A program made the position numbers and the translations under genes. A stretch of DNA of 42,059 nucleotides from Cellulomonas sp. SG140 (GTDB lineage: Bacteria > Actinomycetota > Actinomycetes > Actinomycetales > Cellulomonadaceae): contig NZ_JANZLA010000014.1 in assembly GCF_025770785.1 (NCBI RefSeq), forward strand, positions 1 through 42,059. Reading direction: 5' to 3'. Numbering within the stretch: position 1 is the first letter of the stretch; each line of letters begins with the position of its first letter. Below are positions 41,627 through 42,059 of the stretch, piece after piece. A model generated the notes under the pieces. The model did no database searches and was not told where the DNA came from. It worked only from the letters and a program-made list of their open reading frames with translations.

Positions 41627-42059
41627 GCCGCACCCCCGGACTCCAGCGCCGCCCGCGCCCGGTCCAGCGCCGTGCCGATCCGGGCGTCCAGCCAGCCGTC
41701 CGGCAGGTCGGCCACCGCGTCACCACGCGCCAGCGAGGGGTCGGCCACCAGCCGGGCGCCGTCCGGCAGCTCGGGGTCGGGGCCGAGGGCGCGCACGTCG
41801 TCCGGGTTCAGCCGCACCACCACGGGCTCGACGTCGGCGGCCGCCACCCGGGCGAGGGCGGCGACGGCTCCGGTGGGGCCATCGGACAGCTCGACGCCCA
41901 GCACCGCCTCGGCCAGCTCCAGCGCGCAGCGCAGCAGGGTCGCCTCGGCCTGCGCCAGCACGGGCGCGGTCCGGGACTGTGCCCCTCGGGTCGCCGCCGC
42001 GAGCGCCGCGAGCGCCGCCGCGTGCTCGGCGCTGCGCCGGTGCTCGTCGGCGAGCCGGC
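41623..42059 (-). CDS. fliH: Flagellar export regulator FliH (partial)
   Basis: FliH holds FliI inactive and links it to the C-ring. Only the C-terminal ~145 codons are in the window; the 5' part runs off the right edge. The visible part starts with charged Ala/Glu helix (EHRRSAEHAAALAALAAATRGAQ), then AEATLLRCALELAEAVLGVEL and VRLNPDDVRAL, followed by DGARLVADPSLARGDAVADLPDGWLDARIG, the FliH/V-ATPase E-subunit-like pattern. The stop overlaps the fliI start by 4 bp. Confidence 0.88.
   Translation of the reverse strand, partial: RLADEHRRSAEHAAALAALAAATRGAQSRTAPVLAQAEATLLRCALELAEAVLGVELSDGPTGAVAALARVAAADVEPVVVRLNPDDVRALGPDPELPDGARLVADPSLARGDAVADLPDGWLDARIGTALDRARAALESGGAA

Overview
The window comes from a high-GC actinobacterium with a motile lifestyle. 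GC-rich codon use, GTG starts, dense ATGA/GTGA gene overlaps and the gene content (otsAB, an actinobacterial-type Ser/Thr kinase, flagellar, mot and che genes on one locus) fit a Cellulomonas-like member of the Micrococcales. The genus is an inference from gene content, not a database match.

Left end (1-3700): a decayed, partly AT-richer stretch. It holds a broken nuclease-like gene with three reading-frame switches, a fragment resembling the DUF6881 family, an IS5-family transposase remnant (frameshift, nonsense codon, missing N-terminus), a 37-bp palindrome, a lone membrane-anchored hypothetical gene and a tRNA-Thr(TGT). The 3' end of the tRNA points into the decayed stretch, as expected if an element once integrated there.

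3700-11940: ordinary chromosome. Leftward genes encode a membrane-anchored DsbA-like thioredoxin-fold protein, a small membrane protein and a Ser/Thr kinase with a multi-span C-terminus. Rightward genes encode OtsA and OtsB (trehalose synthesis) and a two-gene ABC exporter.

11980-21064: chemotaxis block, all leftward: csrA, cheA, cheW, an MCP receptor, cheB, cheR, cheY, cheX, cheY and a cheX-like gene. The six genes from cheB to the cheX-like gene overlap by 4 bp each. The MCP gene is bracketed by two strong hairpins and looks like a separate unit.

21065-24316: a short accessory stretch on both strands with small membrane proteins and lipoproteins of unknown function, one apparently frameshifted. 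It separates the chemotaxis block from the flagellar block.

24317-42059: flagellar block, all leftward. In transcription order it is fliH (cut by the window edge), fliI, fliJ, fliK, flgD, flgE, an M15 peptidase, flbD, motA, motB, fliL, fliM, fliN, fliO, fliP, fliQ, fliR, flhB, flhA and an FlhF-like gene. It supplies the export ATPase and gate, hook assembly, stator and switch. Basal-body genes and flagellin are not in the window; rod and ring genes probably lie beyond the right edge.

The main oddities are an FlhF-like protein without a recognisable P-loop, a FliM without the usual N-terminal CheY-binding motif next to a duplicated CheY/CheX set, a CheA with two CheW-like domains, a tailed CsrA with no fliW nearby, and an M15 peptidase at the place where a FlgJ-type hydrolase would be expected. 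I see no convincing wholly new system; these variations on motor signalling and assembly are the best leads.
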